Assembly (NCBI GenBank): GCA_028291285.1
Contig: JAQGIJ010000446.1
Coordinates: forward strand, 1-13,807
Origin: Phenylobacterium sp.
Lineage (GTDB): Bacteria > Pseudomonadota > Alphaproteobacteria > Caulobacterales > Caulobacteraceae
Length of the DNA stretch: 13,807 nucleotides
Direction of reading: 5' to 3'
Made by a program: the position numbers and the translations under genes. The notes under the pieces were generated by a model. That model was given only the letters and a program-made list of their open reading frames with translations. It did no database searches and was not told the DNA's origin. This document shows, piece by piece, positions 6,890-13,460 of this stretch (its first letter is position 1; the number at the start of each line of letters is the position of its first letter).

Positions 6890-7471
6890 ATGACCGACGA
6901 GAGCGCTCCCCATGAACGCCCGATCAGCGCGGCGTGTCAGCGTTCCGGCCCCCGAGATCGTCGCCAGATCAACATCACCGAGGAGGTCGGCGAAATCCTC
7001 GATGACGTCCGCCGCGCGGTGGGACAGGACCTGGCGGGCGCGCGCGCCGCGGCGCTGCGGCTGCTGAGCGTCCTCGCGGCCGGGGGCGAGCCGGAGCCTG
7101 CGAATGCGCGTCGCGGCCTGGCGCCCTGGCAGAAGCGCAAGATCGATCGATACCTGAGCGAGCACCTGAACCGGCCGCTCCGCGTCGAGGAACTTGCCGA
7201 CCAGGTCTCACTGAGCGTCGGTCACTTCTGCCGCGCCTTCAAGGAAAGCTTCACCGAGACACCGCATTCGCACATCATGCGTCTGCGGCTGGAAATGGCT
7301 CAGAGGCTGATGCTGACGACGGACGACCCGCTCAGCCACATCGCGCTCGACTGCGGCCTGTCTGACCAGGCGCACCTCTCGAAGCTCTTCCGTCGGCGTC
7401 TCGGCGAGACGCCCAGTTCATGGCGCCGGCTCAACTTCGGTGAAAACCTTCGGCCTGACGCGCGGTCGTAA
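6890..7471 (+). CDS. Short AraC-family transcriptional regulator
   Basis: This is a DNA-binding regulator of 193 residues. The start is ATG 6890, preceded by GGAG with an 8-base spacer; an in-frame ATG at 6746 would add 48 residues of low-quality sequence and cover the repeat boxes. The C-terminal AraC/XylS domain (about residues 78-181) is complete. The first helix-turn-helix (RVEELADQVSLSVGHFCRAF, residues 98-117) is followed by the linker helix HIMRLRLEMAQRLML. The second helix-turn-helix is DDPLSHIALDCGLSDQAHLS, residues 145-164, ending with KLFRRRLGETPSSWRR. The N-terminal 75 residues are short and helical and have no cupin-type sensor, so the protein may respond to a partner or to its own level rather than bind a sugar-like ligand. 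It lies between the divergent porin and the downstream adh, and is the obvious candidate regulator of either. Confidence 0.88.
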   Translation: MTDESAPHERPISAACQRSGPRDRRQINITEEVGEILDDVRRAVGQDLAGARAAALRLLSVLAAGGEPEPANARRGLAPWQKRKIDRYLSEHLNRPLRVEELADQVSLSVGHFCRAFKESFTETPHSHIMRLRLEMAQRLMLTTDDPLSHIALDCGLSDQAHLSKLFRRRLGETPSSWRRLNFGENLRPDARS

Positions 7472-7486
7472 AGCGGCTCGGCCGTG

Positions 7487-7508
7487 GCGCCCGCCCGTGA
7501 GGCGGCGC
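7487..7508 (+). terminator. Hairpin after araC
   Basis: GCGCCCGCC (7487-7495) pairs with GGCGGCGC (7501-7508), eight base pairs with one bulged C and a 5-base loop. It lies 16 bases after the araC stop. No T-run follows directly, only an A/T-richer stretch about 12 bases later. It probably reduces read-through into adh, but this is uncertain. Confidence 0.4.
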
Positions 7509-7569
7509 GAGGATTCCTGGAAAATTTGTGAGCCGCGGGTGAGGTGAATCGCCGTCGCCCGGGTGTCGC

Positions 7570-7587
7570 ATGACTGATCGGCGTCAT
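7570..7587. promoter_or_regulatory. Operator-like inverted repeat ATGAC-N8-GTCAT upstream of adh
   Basis: A 5-bp perfect inverted repeat with an 8-base spacer lies about 80 bases before the adh start, in the 195-base gap after araC. The 18-base size fits a dimeric regulator site. Such short repeats also arise by chance, and no clear -35/-10 pair was found nearby. Confidence 0.25.
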
Positions 7588-7629
7588 TGCCGCCGCGGGC
7601 CTGGGAGACTTACGCCCAGTCGGCGCGGC

Positions 7630-7641
7630 TCAGGCGCCTGA
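7630..7641. promoter_or_regulatory. 12-bp perfect palindrome just upstream of adh
   Basis: TCAGGCGCCTGA is fully self-complementary and lies 25 bases before the adh ATG, immediately upstream of its ribosome site (AGGAAGG, 7653-7659). The position suits a repressor operator near the transcription start, or a short hairpin in the leader. Confidence 0.38.
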
Positions 7642-7666
7642 CGCCATCAGCCAGGAAGGCACGATC

Positions 7667-8704
7667 ATGAAGGCTCTCGTCTATCAGGGACCGGGAAAGA
7701 AGGCGCTGGAGGATCGCCCCAGGCCGGAGATCGCCGCAGCGACGGACGCCATCGTCAGGGTCGTGAAGACGACCATCTGCGGCACGGATCTGCACATTCT
7801 GAAAGGCGACGTTCCCAGCTGCGAGCCCGGCCGCATCCTCGGCCATGAGGGCGTCGGCGTCGTCGACGCGGTGGGGCCCGGCGTCACGACGTTCCGTCCA
7901 GGCGACCGGGTGATCGTGTCCTGCATCTCGGCTTGCGGCCGCTGCGAATATTGCCGCAAGGGCATGTATTCGCATTGCACGACCGGCGGCTGGATCCTCG
8001 GCAACACGATCGACGGCGCCCAGGCCGAATATGTGCGGATCCCCTACGCCGACACCAGCCTGTACCACATCCCCGAAGGCGCGGACGAGGAGGCGCTGGT
8101 CATGCTCAGCGACATCCTGCCGACCGGCTTCGAATGCGGGGTCCTCAACGGCAAGGTGCAACCCGGCTCGACCGTGGCCATCGTCGGCGCCGGACCGGTC
8201 GGCCTGGCCGCGCTGCTGACCGCGCAATTCTACTCGCCCGCCGAACTGATCATGGTCGACTTCGACGACAGCCGCCTGCAAACCGCGGCGCGGTTCGGCG
8301 CGACCCGGGTCATCAACAACAGCGACGGTCAGGCGGCCGACAAGATCCTGAAGATGACCGACGGCCACGGCGTCGACACGGCCATCGAGGCGGTGGGCGT
8401 GGTGGGAAGCTTCCTCACCTGCCAGGAGATCGTGGCGCCCGGCGGCGTCATCGCCAACATCGGCGTCCACGGGGAGCCGGCTGACCTGCACCTCGAGAAG
8501 CTGTGGGACCGGAACATCGCGATCACCACCAGGCTCGTCGACACCGTGTCCACCCCGATGCTGCTCAAGACCGTGCAGGCGCGGAAGATCGATCCCAAGC
8601 AGCTGATCACGCACCGCTTCAAGCTCGACCAGGTGATGGACGCCTATGAGACCTTCGGCCAAGCGGCGAAGAACAGCGCGCTCAAGGTGATCATCGAAGC
8701 CTGA
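7667..8704 (+). CDS. Zinc-dependent, NAD-type alcohol dehydrogenase (MDR family)
   Basis: This is a medium-chain dehydrogenase of 345 residues that interconverts alcohols with aldehydes or ketones in the cytoplasm. The catalytic zinc ligands are visible as C38 (TTICGTDLH) and H60-E61 (GHEGVGVV). The four structural-zinc cysteines are C90, C93, C96 and C104. The Rossmann fold has GAGPVG at residues 174-179. D198 at the end of the second strand (MVDFD) indicates preference for NAD over NADP. AGGAAGG lies 7 bases upstream of ATG 7667. The sequence resembles a widespread bacterial group of broad-range alcohol dehydrogenases, and the length is normal. It faces a CYP101-like P450 gene 36 bases beyond its stop, reminiscent of the camD/camC pairing, but the resemblance to that particular dehydrogenase is not specific. 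The substrate is unknown. Confidence 0.93.
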   Translation: MKALVYQGPGKKALEDRPRPEIAAATDAIVRVVKTTICGTDLHILKGDVPSCEPGRILGHEGVGVVDAVGPGVTTFRPGDRVIVSCISACGRCEYCRKGMYSHCTTGGWILGNTIDGAQAEYVRIPYADTSLYHIPEGADEEALVMLSDILPTGFECGVLNGKVQPGSTVAIVGAGPVGLAALLTAQFYSPAELIMVDFDDSRLQTAARFGATRVINNSDGQAADKILKMTDGHGVDTAIEAVGVVGSFLTCQEIVAPGGVIANIGVHGEPADLHLEKLWDRNIAITTRLVDTVSTPMLLKTVQARKIDPKQLITHRFKLDQVMDAYETFGQAAKNSALKVIIEA

Positions 8705-8736
8705 GCGGCATCCACAGCAGACCTCGATCCTGCCGC
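8705..8736. terminator. Inverted repeat between convergent adh and P450 genes
   Basis: GCGGCA (8705-8710), starting directly after the adh stop, pairs with TGCCGC (8731-8736) around a 20-base loop, and sits 4 bases before the opposing P450 stop. The position suits a shared bidirectional terminator. The long loop and lack of T-tracts make it weak. Confidence 0.3.
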
Positions 8737-8740
8737 CCGT

Positions 8741-9967
8741 TCAGCTCCAGTCGACGACGAGATTTTCCACGCCGAATACAAAGCCGCCGAACGTCACCGG
8801 CGCCGTGCCGGCCTTGATTCCGAAGGGCGGAACGCGATCGAACCACTCCGTGAGCGCGATGATCAACTCGCGCCGCGCGAGGTGGGAGCCGACGCAACGG
8901 TGCGGCCCGTAGGAAAACGCGACGTGGCGGTTGTCCTCTCGGGTGAAGTCGATCTCGTCGGGGCTGGTGAATTCGTCTGGATCGCGACTCGACACCATGG
9001 ACGGGCAAGCCACGAGGTCGCCCCTCTTGATGGGCGCTCCGTTGAGAAGGACGTCCCTCGTTGCGGTGCGGATCGGCGTGATCGTCGCGAAGGCGCGCAG
9101 CATTTCTTCGATCGCGCTCTGCATCCGCTCGGGATGCTCACGCAGCTCTTGCTGGCGATCCGGATTGCGGGCGAGATAGTAGAGATCGAGCCCGATCGCG
9201 GCGGCGACGGTGTCGAGACCGCCGATGAACAGCAGCACCGAAATGGCGCGCACTTCCTGTTCGGTGAGCTTGCGCCCCTCGAAATCGACCGTGACGAGAA
9301 ACGTCATGAAGTCGTCGGTGGGTTCGGCGCGGCGTTGCGCGGCCAGGTCATCGAGGAATCCAAGCACTCTGCGGGCGGCGCGGGTGCGATCTTCCGGCGT
9401 CTTGTGCAGAAGATCGTTGGCCCAGCCGACGAACTCCGTCAGGCGATCGTCGGCAATGCCCATGAGGCTGAGGAAAACGCTGACCGCGAGCGGAAAGGCG
9501 AACTCGCTCATCACCTCGCAACTAGTTCCGCGCGCTTTCAGCCCCTCGATCAGCGTGATCGCCTTCTGCCTCACGAAGGGCTCCATCGCCCCGATCCGCT
9601 TTGGCGAGAACAGCGGGTTGATCAGCGCGCGATACTTGCCGTGTTCCGGCGGATCGAGCTCGAGCGGGATGACCGGCCAATCCTCGCCGATCGCTGCCGA
9701 GAAGATGCGGCGGAAGCTTGAGAAGGTGGCGCTGTCCTGCAGGACGCGTCGCTGATCTTCCGCCTTGGTGACCACCCAGGCGCCATCTCCGTCGCGGGTG
9801 GATTGCGGCGCGTAGAAGATCGCCGGCCCCCCTTGGTGGAGCCTCGAGACCGCGGCGTGCGGATCGCCGAACGGCGTCGGCAGCATTTCGGGAGATTTGT
9901 ACAGGTTGAACGTGCCGACCATTTCCGGCGGCACATGGTCCGGCACGTGGGATGCTCCAGCCGTCAT
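8741..9967 (-). CDS. Cytochrome P450, CYP101 (P450cam)-like monooxygenase
   Basis: This is a soluble bacterial P450 of 408 residues that would hydroxylate a small hydrophobic substrate using electrons from a ferredoxin. The start is ATG 9967, since GAGG lies 5 bases upstream; ATG 10000 has no ribosome site. Landmarks align closely with P450cam as I remember it. These are the N-terminal HVPPEMVGTFNLY, the I-helix GGLDTV (249-254, with D252 and T253 for oxygen activation), the K-helix E288-x-x-R291, and the heme loop FSYGPHRCVGSHLARRE with cysteine 358. The residue matching P450cam Tyr96, which hydrogen-bonds camphor, appears to be Trp97 (GEDWPVIP). No ferredoxin or reductase gene is nearby. 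Sampled lines of this gene have about 58-62% GC against 72-80% in lines sampled from flanking housekeeping genes, hinting at a different origin. The family is sure and the subfamily likely. Confidence 0.93.
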   Translation of the reverse strand: MTAGASHVPDHVPPEMVGTFNLYKSPEMLPTPFGDPHAAVSRLHQGGPAIFYAPQSTRDGDGAWVVTKAEDQRRVLQDSATFSSFRRIFSAAIGEDWPVIPLELDPPEHGKYRALINPLFSPKRIGAMEPFVRQKAITLIEGLKARGTSCEVMSEFAFPLAVSVFLSLMGIADDRLTEFVGWANDLLHKTPEDRTRAARRVLGFLDDLAAQRRAEPTDDFMTFLVTVDFEGRKLTEQEVRAISVLLFIGGLDTVAAAIGLDLYYLARNPDRQQELREHPERMQSAIEEMLRAFATITPIRTATRDVLLNGAPIKRGDLVACPSMVSSRDPDEFTSPDEIDFTREDNRHVAFSYGPHRCVGSHLARRELIIALTEWFDRVPPFGIKAGTAPVTFGGFVFGVENLVVDWS

Positions 9968-10018
9968 GGCGTCCTCGCTGCGCGTTCGCCCTCCGAGCAT
10001 ACGACTTTACGATGGAAT

Positions 10019-10093
10019 TGGAGCGGGCGATGGGATTCGAACCCACGACACCTAGCTTGGGAAGCTAGTGCTCTACCCCTGAGCTACGCCCGC
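10019..10093 (-). tRNA. tRNA-Gly (anticodon CCC)
   Basis: The - strand reads GCGGGCG at the 5' end, pairing with CGCCCGC near the 3' end as a perfect 7-bp acceptor stem. It continues with a D arm (GCTC/GAGC), an anticodon stem CTAGC/GCTAG with loop TTCCCAA (anticodon CCC, reading GGG), a 5-base variable region, and a T arm with TTCGAAT. The discriminator is T and CCA is encoded (10019-10021). It lies between the CYP101-like P450 gene and the TraB/GumN gene, all on the same strand. Confidence 0.97.
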
Positions 10094-10122
10094 GTGCGGC
10101 CCGCCTCGGGCGGCCGGCGCGG

Positions 10123-10151
10123 ACCATAGCGGGGCGCGGCGGCGCGGCCAA
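10123..10151 (-). promoter_or_regulatory. Promoter of tRNA-Gly
   Basis: On the - strand TTGGCC (10151-10146) and TATGGT (10128-10123) are separated by exactly 17 bases. The context CGCTATGGTC resembles the housekeeping -10 of Caulobacterales. The tRNA 5' end is 29 bases further, allowing a leader of about 20 bases. Confidence 0.55.
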
Positions 10152-10167
10152 GGGGGCGCGAGCGGCC

Positions 10168-11058
10168 CTACTGCACGCGGGTGACGCTGAAGCCGCGGGC
10201 GGCCATCTGGGCGGGCAGGCCGTCGTCGCCGACCATGTGCAGGGCGCCCACATTGACCAGCTCGACGCCGGAGCCCTGCGCCATCTCCTTCGTGAGCGCG
10301 TCGGCCCAGGCCAGGTTGCGGCGCTTCAGCAGGGCGTCGTAGAGGGCCGGGTTCTCCGCCTTCAGGTCGCCCACCAGGGCCGGGCCCAGGCGCGCCAGGT
10401 CGCCGTTCAGCCAGGCGGCTTGCAGGCTTTCGGGACTGGGCTTCAGGGCCGGGTGCGACTTGGGCGGGCTTCGCTCGCGGATCACATCGGTGAGGTAGCG
10501 CAGTTCGGCCGGCCCGGAGAGGCCGGCGAAGACGCGGGCCTGGTCCTCCAGGGTCTCGAAGGTGCGCACCGTCTTGGCCTGGTCGCGGGCCGCGCGGGTC
10601 ATGGTGAGGTCCGCGCCGGCCTCGACGCTGGCGCCCTGGCTGAGCAACGGCTGCATGGAGAGCATCAGCGCCGCCGCCCAGGGCCGCAGGTGATCGATGC
10701 GCCCGATGTCCACCTGCCGCTGCAGTTGGGCGAGCGCGTCCGGCGCCAGCTTTTGGCTCAGCGGATGCTGCGGATCGACGCCGTAGCGCTGCAGGATGCC
10801 GTTGACGGTGGTGGCGTCGGCGCCGTCGAGCGCGGCCTCGAACCAGACCGCGCCTGCCCGGGCGTAAGCGGCGTCATAGGCGGGCGTGCGCCAGCGGACC
10901 GTGGGCGACAGCGCGTGCAAGGTGCCGAAGAGGTAGATCTGGGTGTGGTCGTTCTTCACCAGCCAGAGCGCCGGGGCGGCCCCCACCGTCCCGGCGGCGC
11001 CCAGCCAGCCCACGAGCAACGCCGCCAACGCCAGTGCGGCTCTGCGAAACCGGTCCAA
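10168..11058 (-). CDS. TraB/GumN family exported protein
   Basis: This encodes 296 residues with a signal peptide (basic MDRFRR, a hydrophobic run to about residue 22, cleavage probably near GAA at 26-28), so it is likely periplasmic or membrane-attached. The mature part opens with LWLVKNDHTQIYLFGTLHAL, where GTLH at 45-48 is the first conserved TraB/GumN/Tiki motif. The second is VGALHMVGDDGLP near the C-terminus with H274. These paired His-containing motifs suggest a metal-dependent hydrolase fold, known from Tiki proteases, but the biochemical role of bacterial members is mostly unknown. The start is TTG, supported by GGAGG 5 bases upstream, and no in-frame ATG precedes it. It follows dcd on the same strand by 49 bases and may share its transcript. 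Confidence 0.88.
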   Translation of the reverse strand: MDRFRRAALALAALLVGWLGAAGTVGAAPALWLVKNDHTQIYLFGTLHALSPTVRWRTPAYDAAYARAGAVWFEAALDGADATTVNGILQRYGVDPQHPLSQKLAPDALAQLQRQVDIGRIDHLRPWAAALMLSMQPLLSQGASVEAGADLTMTRAARDQAKTVRTFETLEDQARVFAGLSGPAELRYLTDVIRERSPPKSHPALKPSPESLQAAWLNGDLARLGPALVGDLKAENPALYDALLKRRNLAWADALTKEMAQGSGVELVNVGALHMVGDDGLPAQMAARGFSVTRVQ

Positions 11059-11068
11059 GCGCGCCTCC
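11056..11068 (-). promoter_or_regulatory. Strong ribosome site with TTG start (TraB/GumN gene)
   Basis: GGAGG (11068-11064) lies 5 bases before TTG 11058. The strong Shine-Dalgarno together with the signal peptide that begins exactly here supports the rare TTG as the real start. Confidence 0.6.
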
Positions 11069-11107
11069 GACCGGCGAGCTCCGGCGTCTCTCCTTAAAGC
11101 GGCGCCG

Positions 11108-12124
11108 CTACTCGCCCCAAACCTTGAAGTGCTTCGATAACTTCAGTCCCTGGCGCTGATAATGCGACCCGAGGTCGCCATAAAGCCGCGTGGGCCGCTC
11201 GGTCAATCGCTCGTAGACCAGCCGGGCCACCGTCTGGCCGTCCTCCAGGATGAACGCGGTCTCGTGGCTGCGCACCTCCAGCACGCCGCGCGAGCCCTTG
11301 CCGTGGGCCTCGTCGGTGCCGAAGCCCGGGTCGAAGAAGCCGGCGTAGTGGACGCGGAACTCGCCCACCGAGGGATCGATGGGCGTCATCTCGGCGGCCT
11401 CCAGCACCGGGATCTCCACGGCCTCCTTCGACGCCAGGATGTAGAATTCGCCGGGGTCGAGCAGCAGCTGGCCATTCTGCGGGATCAGCGGCTCCCAGTA
11501 CTGCTGGGGATCGTGGCCGTCCTCGTGGTCCAGGTCGACGACGGGGGCGTGGCGCCGCGCGCGGAAGCCGGCGATGCCGTTGGAAAGGTCGACGCCGACG
11601 TTCTCGGTGCGAAGCCGCGTCGGCTTGCCCCGCTTCAGGCGCAGCTGGTTGAGCCGGGTGCCGATGCGCACCAGCACGGAGAAGGTCTGCGGCGCGATCT
11701 CGATATAGGTGGGCCCATGGTAGCCCTGGGCCACGTCGTCGAAGGCCGGGCCCGCATCGGAGAGCAGGCGCACGAAGACGTCCACCCGGCCGGTCGAGCT
11801 CTTTGGGTTGGCCCGGGCGGAGACGCCCGGCGGCAGCGCCAGCCGCTCCTGCAGCTCGGCGATGTAGACGCAGCCGCGCTCCAGCACCGCGCCGCGGGTC
11901 AGGTCGAGCTCGTGCATGGCCACCTGGCCGATCCGCTCGGCGACGGTGCGCCCCAGGCCCGGCAGGAAGGAGGCGCGCACGCGCCAGCACCGGGCGCCCA
12001 ACCGCAGGTCGAGGCTCGCCGGCTGCACCTGATCGGCGTCGAACGGGCTCTCCGACGTGATCGCCCGCTTCGCGATCAAGGCGTCGATGGACTGGCAGGG
12101 CAGGATGCCGGACGGCTCGGTCAT
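11108..12124 (-). CDS. dcd: dCTP deaminase, long alphaproteobacterial form
   Basis: This enzyme deaminates dCTP to dUTP, feeding dUMP and thymidylate synthesis. The start is ATG 12124 (MTEPSGILPCQSIDALI) and the length is 338 residues, almost twice the classical E. coli enzyme (about 190). The sequence reads as two tandem dUTPase-type folds. The N-terminal half has QPASLDLRLG (34-43), NPKSSTGRVDVFVR with S109-S110-x-G-R113 like the RSSxxR substrate loop, and E142 (GPTYIEIAP) at the catalytic glutamate position. The C-terminal half has LLDPGEFYILAS (221-232), GFFDPGFG (262-269) and GVLEVRSHE, then the tail HYQRQGLKLSK typical of DCD lids. The C half lacks the Ser-Arg loop, so it may be structural. 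It is divergent from metZ. The open frame continues far upstream antisense to metZ, but that part is a shadow. Confidence 0.92.
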   Translation of the reverse strand: MTEPSGILPCQSIDALIAKRAITSESPFDADQVQPASLDLRLGARCWRVRASFLPGLGRTVAERIGQVAMHELDLTRGAVLERGCVYIAELQERLALPPGVSARANPKSSTGRVDVFVRLLSDAGPAFDDVAQGYHGPTYIEIAPQTFSVLVRIGTRLNQLRLKRGKPTRLRTENVGVDLSNGIAGFRARRHAPVVDLDHEDGHDPQQYWEPLIPQNGQLLLDPGEFYILASKEAVEIPVLEAAEMTPIDPSVGEFRVHYAGFFDPGFGTDEAHGKGSRGVLEVRSHETAFILEDGQTVARLVYERLTERPTRLYGDLGSHYQRQGLKLSKHFKVWGE

Positions 12125-12271
12125 GGGCGGCGCAGCCTTAAGGGAGACGCCGAGTCTTGCAACAGGAGATGCTCCGCGTTGAGCGGCAGGATCCTGGGTG
12201 CTCTTGACCTCCCGGCCCCGCTGCCGTTCAAGCGGCGCTCGCCTGGAACCTTGCAGCCGCAGGAAATCGCC
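12125..12271. promoter_or_regulatory. Divergent dcd-metZ intergenic region with candidate metZ promoter
   Basis: These 147 bases must carry both promoters. On the + strand TTGACC at 12204-12209 is a fair -35, but the -10 position 17 bases later (TTCAAG, 12227-12232) is weak. A 10-bp palindrome CAGGATCCTG lies at 12187-12196. The metZ ribosome site AGGAA is at 12261-12265. Confidence 0.35.
12232..12260 (+). other. Hairpin abutting the metZ ribosome site
   Basis: GCGGC (12232-12236) and GCCGC (12256-12260) can pair around a 19-base loop ending in TTGCA, and the AGGAAA ribosome site starts at the very next base. SAM-II riboswitches, common before alphaproteobacterial methionine genes, have a similar stem and loop with TTGCA at this place. 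The conserved TGATTTG and GCTAAA segments are absent here, so a functional SAM-II is not supported. Confidence 0.25.
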
Positions 12272-13456
12272 ATGACCGAAGATCCGAACCACTGGGATGT
12301 CGAGACGCGCCTGGTGCGCGGCGGCATGGCGCGGACCCCCTACGGCGAGATGTCCGAGGCGTTGTTCCTCAACCAGAGCTTCGCCTACGAGAGCGCGGCG
12401 GCGGCCGACCGCCGGTTCTCCGGCGACGAGCCGGGCTTCATCTACCAGCGCTTCGGCAATCCCACGACGCAGATCTTCGAGGACCGGCTGGCCCTGCTCG
12501 AAGGCGCGGAGGCCTGCCGGGCCACCGCCTCGGGGATGGCGGCGGTGAACGCGGCGCTGATGGGCCTGCTGCGCGCCGGCGACCACCTGGTGGCGGGCCG
12601 CGCCCTGTTCGGCTCCTGCCGCTGGATCATCTCCGAGCTCCTGCCGCGGTGCGGCGTGGAGACCACCTATGTGGACGGCCCGGACCCTGCCGCCTGGCGC
12701 GAGGCGGTGCGGCCCAACACCAAGGCCTTCCTGGTGGAGAGCCCGGCCAATCCGCTGCTGGAGGTCACCCCGATCGGTGCGGTGGCGGAGATCGCGCACG
12801 CGGCCGGCGCCAAGCTGGTGGTCGACAACGTCTTCGCCACGCCGATCTACCAGAAGCCGCTGGCGCTCGGCGCCGACGTCGTCGTCTATTCCGCCACCAA
12901 GCACATCGACGGCCAGGGCCGGGTGCTGGGCGGCGCGATCCTGGGCGCCAGCGAGCTGATCGAGCAGACCTACAAGGACCTGCTGCGGCACACCGGCCCG
13001 GCGCTCTCGCCGTTCAACGCCTGGGTGCTGCTCAAGGGACTCGAGACCCTCGAGCTGCGCGTGGGCCGCCAGACCGAGAACGCCGGCCGGATCGCCGACC
13101 TGATCGCGGCGCATTCGAAGGTGCGGCAGACCATCTACTGCGGCCGGCCCGACCACCCGCAGGCGAACATCATCGCCAACCAGATGACCGGCGGCGGCAA
13201 CGTCATCGCCTTCGATGTCGGCAGCCGCGAGGCCGCCTGGCGCTTCCTCGACGCGCTGGAGATCGTCGACATCTCCAACAATCTGGGCGACGCCAAGTCG
13301 ATGGCGACGCACCCGTCGACCACCACCCACCGCTCGATGCCGGAGGAGGAACGCCTGGCGATCGGCCTGACCCAGGGCTGGGTGCGGATGAGCGTCGGGC
13401 TGGAGGGCGTCCGCGACCTCTCCCGCGACGTCGGCCGCGCGCTGGACGCGGCTTGA
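12272..13456 (+). CDS. metZ: O-succinylhomoserine sulfhydrylase MetZ
   Basis: This is a PLP enzyme of the Cys/Met metabolism family, 394 residues, which makes homocysteine from O-succinylhomoserine and sulfide in methionine synthesis (direct sulfhydrylation). The start is ATG 12272 with AGGAA 6 bases upstream. Signatures in order are Y58-x-R60-x-x-NPT (phosphate contact from the neighbouring subunit), the TASGMAAV loop (85-92), VVDNVFATP with D185 bonding the pyridine nitrogen, and the PLP lysine K210 in YSATKHIDGQGR. Late in the chain it has NLGDAKSMATHPSTTTH, the substrate carboxylate region. MetZ is preferred over cystathionine gamma-synthase because of ATKHIDGQGRVLGG and overall resemblance to alphaproteobacterial MetZ. 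An open frame extending upstream to 11162 is antisense to dcd and not coding. It converges on a P450 gene with a 4-base gap. Confidence 0.93.
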   Translation: MTEDPNHWDVETRLVRGGMARTPYGEMSEALFLNQSFAYESAAAADRRFSGDEPGFIYQRFGNPTTQIFEDRLALLEGAEACRATASGMAAVNAALMGLLRAGDHLVAGRALFGSCRWIISELLPRCGVETTYVDGPDPAAWREAVRPNTKAFLVESPANPLLEVTPIGAVAEIAHAAGAKLVVDNVFATPIYQKPLALGADVVVYSATKHIDGQGRVLGGAILGASELIEQTYKDLLRHTGPALSPFNAWVLLKGLETLELRVGRQTENAGRIADLIAAHSKVRQTIYCGRPDHPQANIIANQMTGGGNVIAFDVGSREAAWRFLDALEIVDISNNLGDAKSMATHPSTTTHRSMPEEERLAIGLTQGWVRMSVGLEGVRDLSRDVGRALDAA

Positions 13457-13460
13457 ACGG

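Noticed and set aside
10019..10045. Possible attachment site at the 3' end of tRNA-Gly
   Set aside because: I saw no second copy of the tRNA 3' end in the window and no integrase, so an att site cannot be supported.
9803..10129. + strand ORF with a GRWDSNPRHL-type C-terminus
   Set aside because: This is the well-known spurious peptide produced by translating a tRNA gene on the antisense strand. The rest is antisense to the P450.
10237..11097. + strand 286-codon frame over the TraB/GumN gene
   Set aside because: Antisense shadow with no recognisable domain. The - strand frame has a signal peptide, two family motifs and a ribosome site.
12187..12196. Palindrome CAGGATCCTG between dcd and metZ
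   Set aside because: Only 10 bp, with no second copy and no clear promoter position. Chance is a good explanation.
11162..12271. Upstream extension of the metZ frame, antisense to dcd
   Set aside because: Low-complexity Arg/His/Gly-rich sequence. MetZ homology begins at 12272 with its own ribosome site.
12125..13330. Upstream extension of the dcd frame, antisense to metZ
   Set aside because: The frame stays open only because of GC-rich codon bias on the opposite strand. DCD homology begins at MTEPSG, and metZ is a real gene on the other strand.
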